NCBI GenBank assembly: GCA_021846505.1 | Contig: JAJZWV010000005.1 | Span: 1 to 64,000, forward strand | Source of the DNA: Bacillota bacterium | Lineage (GTDB): Bacteria; Bacillota; Sulfobacillia; Sulfobacillales; JAIMBI01 | Reading direction: 5' to 3' | Length of the DNA: 64,000 nucleotides | Position numbers and translations under genes: made by a program | Part shown: in pieces, positions 55,279 to 64,000 of the stretch | How the letters are laid out: each line of letters starts with the position of its first letter | Position numbering within the stretch: position 1 is the first letter of the stretch | Notes under the pieces: model-generated | The model's input: only the letters and a program-made list of their open reading frames with translations | What the model was told of the DNA's origin: nothing | The model's database searches: none

Positions 55279-58200
55279 TCAATCCTCGCACCACGCCGGA
55301 ACGGACAGGCCGGCCCGCCCCGCGGCCGCGCGCTGGCGATTCACGGCCTCCACGGCTTGCCGCACGGCCGCCGCGGCGGCTTGCCGCGCAGCGTCGAAGT
55401 GGCGGGACTGCTCGCGGAACACTTCCCAGGCCTGCGCCGTGGGTGCCTGGTCGCCCAGCGCCACCACCTCGGCCAAGGCCGACAGCTGAGCACTCAGAGG
55501 CGCGGGATGGGAGCGCAGGGAATCCGCGCTGGGCTGCTCCGGCCCCGCCATCCCCGTGAGGACCGCCTCCAGCTGGTGGCTAGCGTGGGCTGCGGTGGCT
55601 GGCGACTCGGCACGGACCTGCTGCATCCACGCGCGCGCCGCCACCACCAGGTCGATCAGCTGGCGGAATGCCGCGCGAATAGCGCCATGGAGCTCGCGCT
55701 GGGCCGCGAGCGCGGCAGGATCCACGCCGCTGCCTGGCACAAGCGCCACGGCAAAAGGCTGAACCCGCGACGGCCCTCCGGCCGCCAAGACCGCCCGATA
55801 CGGGCCGGGCAGCACGGGCAGTCCGGAGATGCCGGCGGCACGCCGCGCCGTGGATGGCAAGCCATTGACCCCCGCTTCCCGCAAGTCCCACGCGGCCCGA
55901 TGAAACCAGGCAGCGTGGGCGCCCTCGGCCACGATCCGCACCAGCCGGCCCGCCTCATCTTCGATGTGCAGCTTGAGCTCCGCCACGGGCTCCGACAGCT
56001 CATAGCTGAGCCAGAGGCCGCCGGCAGGGTTGGCTCCGCTGTCCACCCACTCGGGCTCGCCGGCCGCACTGCGCTCCCAGCGGGCCGCAGTGTAGGGGAG
56101 CGCGCGATACCCCGCGCCGCCCGCGGCGCCGCGCCCTCCGCCGGCCGCCCGCGGGATCCAGCGCACCGCGTCAGCCGGGCGATGCAGAATCGGTGCGGCG
56201 CCCACTGCCCCGGCTGCCTGGGCGCGCCATGGCGACACGTCATCCAGGATCCAGAAGGAGCGCCCGTGCGTCGCCGCCACCAAGTCCTGGCCATGAACCG
56301 CCAAGTCATAAATCGGGACCGCGGGCAGATTGGCGTTGGCGCGCTGCCAGCCGTCGCCGCCGTCGGTGGATACGTAGACGCCGGTCTCCGTGCCGCAGTA
56401 CAAGAGCGCCGGCTCCTGGGGATCTTGGCGCACGGCGCGCACCCACTCGCCGCCGGGAATGCCCGACACGATCCGGGTCCAGTGGCAGCCTCGGTCCGTG
56501 GTGCGAAAGATGTAGGGAGCCGGGTCGTCAAGCTTGTAGCGATGGGCGGCCACGAACGCGGCGTCGGCGTCGTGCGCCGAAGGCTCCACCACCGCGACAT
56601 AGCTGTCGCGCGGCAACTCTTCTGGGGTCGCTGCCTCCCAAGTGGCCCCGCCATCGGGCGACACGTGCACGAGCCCGTCGTCCGTGCCGGCCCACAGCAG
56701 GCCGCGCCGGCGAGGCGACTCGGCTAAAGCCGACACCGTGCCGTAGTATTCGGCATTCATAGCCTGCCCCGTGATGGGCCCGCCGGACGGCCCCATCTTG
56801 CTGGGGTCCTGGCGGCTCAGGTCTGGGCTGATGACCGTCCAGCTGGCCCCCTCATTCTGCGAGCGGAACACCACCTGCGCCGCGGTGTACAGCGTCGTGG
56901 GGTCATGCGGCGACAGCACCACGGGAAACGTCCAGGGAAACCGATACCGGACCGCCGCCGCGGGCCGGCCCGCCGTCAAATCGGGCCACGGGTGAATCGA
57001 GCGCAGCTCGCCGACCTGCCCGTCGTATCGGGTGAGGGTGTTGTAGCTGCCGGCATACACGATGTGGGGGGCATCGGGGCGCACCGCAATGGCGCCGCTC
57101 TCTCCTCCACCCACGTCGGCCCACTCCGCCGCGCCCACCGCACCCCACCGGCTTTGGCTCGGCACACTCAAGGTGGTGTTGTCTTGCTGGGCGCCGTACA
57201 CCCGATACGGCACGCGGGTGTCGGTCGTCACATGATAAAACTGGGCGGTCGGCTGGTTGAACGTGGACGACCACGACGCGCCCCCATCAAACGACACGGC
57301 GGCCCCGCCGTCGTGCCCGTTAATGAGGCGCTGGGGGTCTCGGGGATCAATCCACAGCGCGTGGTGATCCCCGTGCGCCGTCGGCACGGCGGCAAAGGTG
57401 TGGCCCCCATCGGTCGAGCGCCGGCACTCGAGGTCCAGTACGTACACGGTGTCCGGGTGCACCGGGTCGGCCACGATGTGGTTGTAATACCATGGCCGCC
57501 GCCTGAGGGCCAATTCATCATTGGTGCCCACCCAGTGGGCGCCCTGGTCGTCGGATCGAAAGATCCCGCCTTCCCGCGCTTCGATCATGGCCCAGAGCCG
57601 GCCAGGCCGGGCCGGCGTGGTGGCCAGGCCCACCCGGCCCCACACGCCCCCGGGCAGCCCTGGAGCTTCGGTGATGCTGACCCAGTGATTTCCTCCATCC
57701 TCCGACCGATAGAGGCCAGATCCGGGCCCGCCGCTGACGAAGGTCCACGGCTGTCGGCGCACTTCCCACAGGGCGGCATACAGCACGCCGGGGTCATCCG
57801 GATCCATGGCCAAGTCCACGGCGCCGGCGTCGGGCCCCCTGTGCAGGATGAGGTCCCAGGAGCGGCCGCCGTCTCGCGACCGAAAGACGCCGCGCTCCGG
57901 GTTGGGCCCAAACGCATGCCCCAGCGCCGCCACGTAGAGCGTGTCGGGATCCGTCGGGTGCACCAGAATGCGGCCAATGTGCTGGGTGTCCGCCAAGCCC
58001 AGGGACTCCCAGTGCGCACCGGCGTCATCCGAGCGCCACACCCCATCACCCGGCACCACGTCATTGCGCACACACGATTCTCCGAGCCCCACGTACAGCC
58101 GCCGCGGCTCCGCCGGCGCCAGCGCCAGCGCCCCCACCGACGGGCGCCTCAAGGCGCCGTCCGTCAGATTGTGCCAGGACACTCCCCCGTTGCGGGTCAC

Positions 58201-58362
58201 CCACACCCCGCCCGCCGCCGCGCCGAAGAAAAACGTCAGCCGATCCGTCGGATGCCCAGCCACCGCGGTCACACGGCCCCCGCGGTGGGGCCCGATGAGG
58301 CGCCACGGCAGCGGGGGCCAGGCGGGAGCGCCCGCGGCGCCGCTACGCCCCATGATCGGCAA
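55279..58362 (-). CDS. VPS10/sortilin-type BNR-repeat beta-propeller protein
   Basis: Repeated 'GVWRSDDAGAHWESLGL', 'GVFRSRDGGRSWDLIL', 'GLYRSEDGGNHWVSI', 'GIFRSDDQGAHWVG' BNR/Asp-box motifs; 1027 aa. Confidence 0.88.
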   Translation of the reverse strand: MPIMGRSGAAGAPAWPPLPWRLIGPHRGGRVTAVAGHPTDRLTFFFGAAAGGVWVTRNGGVSWHNLTDGALRRPSVGALALAPAEPRRLYVGLGESCVRNDVVPGDGVWRSDDAGAHWESLGLADTQHIGRILVHPTDPDTLYVAALGHAFGPNPERGVFRSRDGGRSWDLILHRGPDAGAVDLAMDPDDPGVLYAALWEVRRQPWTFVSGGPGSGLYRSEDGGNHWVSITEAPGLPGGVWGRVGLATTPARPGRLWAMIEAREGGIFRSDDQGAHWVGTNDELALRRRPWYYNHIVADPVHPDTVYVLDLECRRSTDGGHTFAAVPTAHGDHHALWIDPRDPQRLINGHDGGAAVSFDGGASWSSTFNQPTAQFYHVTTDTRVPYRVYGAQQDNTTLSVPSQSRWGAVGAAEWADVGGGESGAIAVRPDAPHIVYAGSYNTLTRYDGQVGELRSIHPWPDLTAGRPAAAVRYRFPWTFPVVLSPHDPTTLYTAAQVVFRSQNEGASWTVISPDLSRQDPSKMGPSGGPITGQAMNAEYYGTVSALAESPRRRGLLWAGTDDGLVHVSPDGGATWEAATPEELPRDSYVAVVEPSAHDADAAFVAAHRYKLDDPAPYIFRTTDRGCHWTRIVSGIPGGEWVRAVRQDPQEPALLYCGTETGVYVSTDGGDGWQRANANLPAVPIYDLAVHGQDLVAATHGRSFWILDDVSPWRAQAAGAVGAAPILHRPADAVRWIPRAAGGGRGAAGGAGYRALPYTAARWERSAAGEPEWVDSGANPAGGLWLSYELSEPVAELKLHIEDEAGRLVRIVAEGAHAAWFHRAAWDLREAGVNGLPSTARRAAGISGLPVLPGPYRAVLAAGGPSRVQPFAVALVPGSGVDPAALAAQRELHGAIRAAFRQLIDLVVAARAWMQQVRAESPATAAHASHQLEAVLTGMAGPEQPSADSLRSHPAPLSAQLSALAEVVALGDQAPTAQAWEVFREQSRHFDAARQAAAAAVRQAVEAVNRQRAAAGRAGLSVPAWCED

Positions 58363-60238
58363 ACCACTGCCGCATCAGGGCCAAGCGCTCCAGGCGATGG
58401 GCGGGATGGCCATTGCGTGCGAGGCCGTGATTCTCGTGGGGGAAGCGCACGAGGCGCGCGGGCTTGCCTTGGAAGTACAGCGCCGCAAACAGCTGCTCGC
58501 CTTGCTCGATCGGCACGCGGTAGTCGTTCTCCGCGTGAATGATCAGCACCGGCGTGTTGATGTCCAGCGCATAGGCGATGGGGGACGCCTTCCAGAAGAA
58601 CTCGGGGTTTTCCTGCGCCGTGAACCCATACTGGAGCCGGCGGTTGCGCCCGGCCAAGTCCCCGGTGCCGCTCATCGAATAGAGATTGTTCGGCGCTGCC
58701 TCGGAGCACGCCGCCCGAAATCGGTTGGTGTGCCCCACAATCCAGCTGGTGAGATAGCCGCCATAGCTGCCGCCGTTGACGGCCAGGCGGTCGGGGTCGA
58801 CGGCCCGATCGTGGGCGAGCCCCGCATCCACGGCGGCCAGCACATCCTCATAGTCCGCCACCCCGCGCGCCATGCCCAAGGATCGGGCCCACGCCTCGTC
58901 GCGGCCGGAACTGCCGCGAGGGTTCGCCATAAACACGGTGTAGCCCTGCGCGGACCAGTACTGCATCTCGTGGGAAAAACCATACCCAAACTGCGCAAAG
59001 GGCCCGCCGTGCAGCTTGAGCAAGCCGGGGTGCGTGCCGCCGCCGGGATTCGCCAGCGCGGGCGGACGCATCAGCCAGCAGGAGACGCGCGCCCCGTCGG
59101 CGCTGGTCGCGGTGTAGGGCTCCATGTCGGCCAGCGCCACGCCGGCACACCACGCATCGTGCAGATGGGTGAGCGCGGTGGGCGGGGTGTCGGGGCGCAG
59201 CGCTTCCCGGCAAACCTCCGGCGGCCGCGTGGGCCAGGCGCTGACGGAAACCCCCCAGGTTCCGTCCGGTGCCACCTGAAACGCTGAAACGTGGCGGCGG
59301 CCGGGTCCGGCTGGCTCTGGGGCGGCCTCGGCGCCGCCGGCTCCAAGGGCAACGCGCCACACCTCCGTCGCGCCATCGTCCTCGGCCAGCACATAGATCG
59401 CCTGATGATCCGGGCTCCACTGGGGGCGCCCAATGACGTGGCGGTCCCAAGACCCTGCCCAGCGGCGGCGGCCGCTGCCGTCGGCATTCATGACGAACAG
59501 CCGGCCGTGGGAGGGGGTGCTCTCCCGCCGCGTGGTGCCCACGTAGGCGATGTGGCAGCCGTTCGGGCACCACACCGGATCGTGCGCGCCCCCCTCGGTG
59601 GCTGTGAGCTGGCGGATAGACAAATCGTCCAGCCGAAGGGTGAAGACGTCTTGAGCCACATCCTGGTCACGGGTGTCGTGGCGGGCCGATACAAAGGCGA
59701 TGGCCGCCCCATCCGGCGACCAGGCGGGCTGAGTGTCGCTGTAGGCGCCATCGGTCAGGGCCGCGACCTCACCCGAGGACGAGTCCACCCGAAACAGGTG
59801 AAACCGCCGATCATAGGTGTAGCCCACGCCGTTTAAGCGGTAGGGCATGCGATCGATGACGCGGGCGGGCTCCGGCTCTGGGTCCTCCGCTCGGGTCCAT
59901 GGCTCGCCGGAGGCGGCCACCACCACCACGGATTGAGCGTCGGGGGCCCAGGCGAAATCTTCGACACCGCGGCGGAGCCGCGTGATCGGGCGCGCCTCGC
60001 CGCCGGACGCTGCCATCACATAAACCTGTGGCGGCAGTCCTTGGCGCCGAGACAGAAACCCCAGCCAGCGCCCATCGGGCGACCACTGCGGCCGCCGGCT
60101 GCGTCCTGTGGTGGTCCACAGTTGAGGCTCCGGGGCGTCCGCGCTGATTACAAATATGTTTGCGTCCGGCTCTCGCTGGCCGCGGACCGGAATGGAAGCG
60201 CCATACGCTACCCGCTCCGCTCCGGGCTGGATCGCCAC
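58343..60238 (-). CDS. S9-family (prolyl oligopeptidase-like) peptidase
   Basis: C-terminal 'NGGSYGGYLTSWIVGHTNRFRAACSEA' (GxSxGG) and 'IHAENDYRVPIEQGEQLFAAL'; N-terminal WD40-like propeller. Confidence 0.93.
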   Translation of the reverse strand: MAIQPGAERVAYGASIPVRGQREPDANIFVISADAPEPQLWTTTGRSRRPQWSPDGRWLGFLSRRQGLPPQVYVMAASGGEARPITRLRRGVEDFAWAPDAQSVVVVAASGEPWTRAEDPEPEPARVIDRMPYRLNGVGYTYDRRFHLFRVDSSSGEVAALTDGAYSDTQPAWSPDGAAIAFVSARHDTRDQDVAQDVFTLRLDDLSIRQLTATEGGAHDPVWCPNGCHIAYVGTTRRESTPSHGRLFVMNADGSGRRRWAGSWDRHVIGRPQWSPDHQAIYVLAEDDGATEVWRVALGAGGAEAAPEPAGPGRRHVSAFQVAPDGTWGVSVSAWPTRPPEVCREALRPDTPPTALTHLHDAWCAGVALADMEPYTATSADGARVSCWLMRPPALANPGGGTHPGLLKLHGGPFAQFGYGFSHEMQYWSAQGYTVFMANPRGSSGRDEAWARSLGMARGVADYEDVLAAVDAGLAHDRAVDPDRLAVNGGSYGGYLTSWIVGHTNRFRAACSEAAPNNLYSMSGTGDLAGRNRRLQYGFTAQENPEFFWKASPIAYALDINTPVLIIHAENDYRVPIEQGEQLFAALYFQGKPARLVRFPHENHGLARNGHPAHRLERLALMRQWFADHGA

Positions 60239-60460
60239 ATCCGCGACGGTCCACAGCGCGAAAAGGTCCTCGGCGGCAACCAGCCGCCTGCTGTTGCTGT
60301 TGATGCCTTCTCCTCCTCGGGCCCGCTGCTCCTCTAACCCCTCGGTCGTGGCCGGCTGGTCGGCGCAGACGGTCTAGTAGATAATTAGTCTAACACCGCC
60401 AAGAGCGTAAGCGGACGCGACGATGGCGTCAAGGTGGTGGCGCTTCCCATCGCGCCTCAG

Positions 60461-60650
60461 CTGCGGCCCGACCACTCTCAAATGGCGCAGGCCCCAAAGG
60501 TCACGCAGCCAAGCACGCTGATCGCCAACAGCGCCCCCCACAGCAAGGTGTACCCCCAGCGGGCCCGCGCGCTGATGGCGGCATAGTTTTGGGGCCGGGA
60601 GCGCGGCTCCACTGACAGCGACCACACCACCAAGCCAATGAGCAGAACCG
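60461..60650 (-). repeat. Truncated 3'-end copy of the M50 protease gene (direct repeat with 62726-62915)
   Basis: ~190 bp almost identical to 62726-62915 ('ctgcggcccgaccactctcaaatggcg...'); sits in a 94-aa chimeric ORF (60478-60762). Confidence 0.93.
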
Positions 60651-61151
60651 CGAAACCCAGTGGGCCGGGCTTTGGGACACGTTTTGCCGCCGCGGATTCC
60701 TCCCGCGACCCGCGATCGGCTGGCTTGGCCAGGCGGCGGAACCGGTGTGGGTGCTTCTCCACGCTCTGTCATTCACAGCGGAGGTGGTGTGCCGGCCCCT
60801 CGGCGGTGGGCCTACCCCCACACCCCCACCGCAACTGACGGTCCCATCCGGGGTTCCAAGCGTTCAATCTACGGACCTACTCCAGGATCAACCCGAAAAG
60901 GCGTCCCAAGGCATCTGCGCGAAACGCGCATCATCGCTCCACACCTAACCGGCGCGCAGCGGACTCTATTTTCCGTGGGCGTCCGGCCTGGACTTCCCTG
61001 CGACCTCCGCCATCTCCCATCGCGGCACGGAGAGATAAGGGACCTTGCGAGATGGCCCCCTGGCGATTGAGTCCTCGATTATGCTATCGTTAATTCAATG
61101 TAGCCTCCGGGCGCGCCGACATCAGGAGGCTGATCGACCAGGGGGTCAATC

Positions 61152-62507
61152 ATGGAATATCCATCCGCGGAAAGTTCTGCCGCCATCCGGTCGGCGGTTG
61201 ACTACGCAAAGATGGTAACCGCTGAGGTGCATGCCCCGAAGTTGAGCGAGGCCGACACCCGCGCGGTGTTAATCGACCCGCTTTTGAGAGCCCTGGGATA
61301 TGAAGACGTCACCGACATCACGAGGGAGTACTACGTCCGCACCTCGCAGGAATTCATCGACTATGTCATCCGGGTGGGCGGGCGCAGTGTGCTCGCCGTC
61401 GAGGCCAAATCGTTGTCGGTTGACCTGACGGAGAAGGCAGCCTCACAGCTGATCGCATACTGTGCGGTAGATGGGATCCCGTGGGGCGTGCTGACCAACG
61501 GTCGCCTTCTGAAACTGTACAATGCCGCGACCAGCGGCGATGTCGCGACGAAGTTGGTAGCAACAATCGATCTATTCTCCTACCACGATGACAGCGACTT
61601 TGCGGAGATACTTTCTCAGTTATGGATCCTATCCCGATCGAACATGTCCGACCCAGGACGTTTGACTGACTGGGTTGCCAAACGTGCCATGGATGGGATT
61701 GTTCGGGAGTGGCTGTGCAATCCTGCGTCGAACGTGGTTGGGATCCTGCGGCGAGATCTGCGGAGGGAGGGCATCGACACGACTCGCCACGACATAGCTG
61801 AGTGGGCTGCTCGGGCGTTGATGGGATCGGCCGCGCCTATCCCCCCGTCTGCGGCAGCTCAACCGAAGACCACAGCGGCGCTAAGTCAGCCTCACATCGC
61901 GCCGACCAACGCACCGGAGGGCCGCCGCATGAGAGCGTGGGTGAGCCTCGTCGAATCCGGCGCAGTAGGCAGTCAAGCGTCCCTGCGAGGGGACTGGGAC
62001 GGGGAGCTGGTCGAGGCCTCGGTGGACTCCTCGGGTTACATAACGTGTCGCGGGAGGGTCTTTGCCAACCCGACGGCAGCCGCCACATATATTGCCGGCA
62101 CGCAAACCGACGGATGGAAGTTTTGGAGATATGAAGGCAGGTGGCTTGGCGAAGTTCGCGCCGGACGCAGCAACGACGGGGCGCATCCAGTTGAAAGGCC
62201 TGCGCCAAAACACCAAGGACCCTCGCTTCAGGGTTACCGGAACTCCCGCTGGGATGCCTTGTTTGCCTCTGGTCGGATATCGCTCCCCGCTGTGCTCACA
62301 GCGAGCTGGGAAGGGAGACGCTTTGAAGCAACTGTCACCCCGGAAGGTCACCTGGACTGCGAGGGAAAGTCGTTCATCAACCCGTCGGCTGCGGCCACAC
62401 ACCTCGCAGGGCGACCTATGAGCGGGTGGCAGTTTTGGTCATATAACGGCCGCTCCTTAGGACTGGTGGAGCAAAGCGAATCCAGGGACTGGCGCGTGGT
62501 TAAATAA
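61152..62507 (+). CDS. HsdR N-terminal-like nuclease domain protein with two C-terminal RAMA/DUF4357-like repeats
   Basis: 'EADTRAVLIDPLLRALGYEDVTDITREYY...SVLAVEAKSLSVDL' (HSDR_N-like, ExK); repeats 'CRGRVFANPTAAATYIAGTQTDGWKFWRYEG' and 'CEGKSFINPSAAATHLAGRPMSGWQFWSYNG'; AGGGGG RBS. Confidence 0.82.
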   Translation: MEYPSAESSAAIRSAVDYAKMVTAEVHAPKLSEADTRAVLIDPLLRALGYEDVTDITREYYVRTSQEFIDYVIRVGGRSVLAVEAKSLSVDLTEKAASQLIAYCAVDGIPWGVLTNGRLLKLYNAATSGDVATKLVATIDLFSYHDDSDFAEILSQLWILSRSNMSDPGRLTDWVAKRAMDGIVREWLCNPASNVVGILRRDLRREGIDTTRHDIAEWAARALMGSAAPIPPSAAAQPKTTAALSQPHIAPTNAPEGRRMRAWVSLVESGAVGSQASLRGDWDGELVEASVDSSGYITCRGRVFANPTAAATYIAGTQTDGWKFWRYEGRWLGEVRAGRSNDGAHPVERPAPKHQGPSLQGYRNSRWDALFASGRISLPAVLTASWEGRRFEATVTPEGHLDCEGKSFINPSAAATHLAGRPMSGWQFWSYNGRSLGLVEQSESRDWRVVK

Positions 62508-62742
62508 CGCTCACCACCTGCGATATCCTAAGCAGCCTACCCATGTGGCCGCCTGATGTGCGCCTCCAGTAGCGCCAGTTAGCCCGTTGTGCCTGGTGAT
62601 TGGGTTTTGAGCTGTGGCGCCCATCGAGGCGCCTGCACCGCAGCGTTCGATGGCCGCTCCGATACGTCCAGCACACTGCCAACCTTGGCACCGCTTCGCG
62701 CCGGCCGTCATGGCCGCATTGGACGCTGCGGCCCGACCACTC

Positions 62743-63870
62743 TCAAATGGCGTAGGCCCCAAAGGTCACGTAGCCAAGCACGCTGATCGCCAACAGCGCC
62801 CCCCACAGCAAGGTGTACCCCCAGCGGGCCCGCGCGCTGATGGCGGCATAGTTTTGGGGCCGGGAGCGCGGCTCCACTGACAGCGACCACACCACTAATC
62901 CAATGAGCAGGACGGCGATGGGGTCGAACTGCCAGTGTGGCGGCGTCGGCCGATAAAACAGGACGGCCAGCGCCCCCAGGGCCCCGGGGATCCAGGCGCG
63001 CCAGCGCCAGAAGCCCACAGTGCGCCCGCCATCCAGCGGCAGCACCGGCATCAAGTTAAAGACGTGCAGCAGGCAGCCGGCACTGGCCAGGGCGGCCCAG
63101 AATGGATTAGCCGTGGCCACCCACAGCAGAGCGGCCACCCCGGTGCCGGCCAGCCCAAAGATGGGGCCTGCGATGCCCAGGAACGCTTCCTCACTGGCGT
63201 CCGCCGGCCGCTGCTTCAACCCAATAAACGCCCCCAGGAACGGGAGAAAGATGGGCAGGCTGGTTGCCATGTGCCGGCGGCGCGCCGCCACCATATGCCC
63301 CATCTCATGGCCGGCAATCAGGAGCACCAGCCCGATGGCAAAGGGCCACCCCAGCACCAGCGCGTACAGCGCCATGGTGACCAGCACCGACCCAAACACC
63401 AGCAAAAGCTTCAGCTTGGCCAGCACCGCCAGCCCGGTGGTAAACAGGCGGCGCCACCACGACGGCTGGCCCGCCCGAGGGCCACTGGCAAACCGAACCT
63501 TGGTAATGGGCTGGCCGCTTGGCGAGTACACGAGCAAGGCGTCGCCCTGCCAAAACACCAGGGGCCGGCTGTGTAAGTCGCTCAGCACCGATGGATCGTG
63601 GAATTCCGGGTTTGTCAGCACGTGGTGGAGATACTGCTGGCGGCCGTCGTGGCTGCCCAGGTCCGGCATGGCCACCCGCCACTCCGTGGGGCTGTCTGAA
63701 GGAGGAGCCTCTACCTGGTACCAGTGGCCCTCGTCCCACTCGGGTGCCCCGGGCAATGCCGCACGCAGGCTCAGCCAGCGCGGGTCGTGAGGCGACACCG
63801 GCCGCCTGGCGCGGCGCCAGAGCGGCGGCGCGGGCCGACCCGTGTTGACGAAGAACTCCATGCCGCCCAC
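62743..63870 (-). CDS. M50-family site-2 protease
   Basis: 'LLIAGHEMGHMVAARR' (HExxH), 'FNLMPVLPLDGGRTVGFW', multiple TM segments. Confidence 0.9.
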   Translation of the reverse strand: MGGMEFFVNTGRPAPPLWRRARRPVSPHDPRWLSLRAALPGAPEWDEGHWYQVEAPPSDSPTEWRVAMPDLGSHDGRQQYLHHVLTNPEFHDPSVLSDLHSRPLVFWQGDALLVYSPSGQPITKVRFASGPRAGQPSWWRRLFTTGLAVLAKLKLLLVFGSVLVTMALYALVLGWPFAIGLVLLIAGHEMGHMVAARRRHMATSLPIFLPFLGAFIGLKQRPADASEEAFLGIAGPIFGLAGTGVAALLWVATANPFWAALASAGCLLHVFNLMPVLPLDGGRTVGFWRWRAWIPGALGALAVLFYRPTPPHWQFDPIAVLLIGLVVWSLSVEPRSRPQNYAAISARARWGYTLLWGALLAISVLGYVTFGAYAI

Positions 63871-64000
63871 CCCCTTGCCATCATCGCCATCATGGCCACT
63901 TAGCCAGATGGAGTCACATTACACTAATGGCGAGGAGATGCCATTGGCAGCGCTCCACCTTTCGCCGCGCCCATTTTCTCGCCCAGCGGCGCTGACTGAA

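Noticed and set aside
1-64000. CRISPR arrays, tRNA, rRNA or tmRNA genes
   Set aside because: No regularly spaced repeats, conserved tRNA arms or rRNA-like sequence noticed by eye; a tRNAscan/CRISPR tool run would be needed to be certain.

Overview
High-GC bacterial chromosome window (probably a Firmicutes-like or related lineage; inference only). Left third: a divergent type II FAS/PKS-like cluster (glycosyltransferase, ketoreductase, ACP / ABC exporter, dehydratase, KS lacking the active-site Cys, intact KS), two PIN-type toxin-antitoxin pairs, an ICMT-like methyltransferase, an APH-family kinase, and a ROK / APC permease / YhfX-like / NagB-like catabolic locus. Middle (~17.4-53.0 kb): a large minus-strand defence island. 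Its left edge has an IS256-type transposase remnant and an apparent antitoxin remnant; its right edge has a decayed M50 protease copy. In transcription order it encodes a NERD-pseudokinase-kinase-P-loop protein (PglW-like), three tandem ~600-aa paralogs of unknown family, a 1615-aa protein with a HerA-like C-terminal ATPase, a HhH/glycosylase-like protein, a small PH-like protein, an orphan YidD, a DISARM-like SNF2 helicase / N6-adenine methylase / DEAD helicase-DUF1998-nuclease module, a VapB45/VapC45-like pair and a reverse transcriptase-nitrilase fusion (DRT1/UG1-like). The kinase + triplicated-paralog + HerA cassette is the best candidate for an undescribed system. Right third: thrC-thrB with a possible threonine-rich leader, a sortilin/BNR-type protein with an S9 peptidase, an HsdR-N-like protein with two RAMA/DUF4357-like repeats lying between duplicated M50 3' ends, and an intact M50 site-2 protease. 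No CRISPR array or convincing tRNA/rRNA was seen. All family names come from motif reading, not from database searches.
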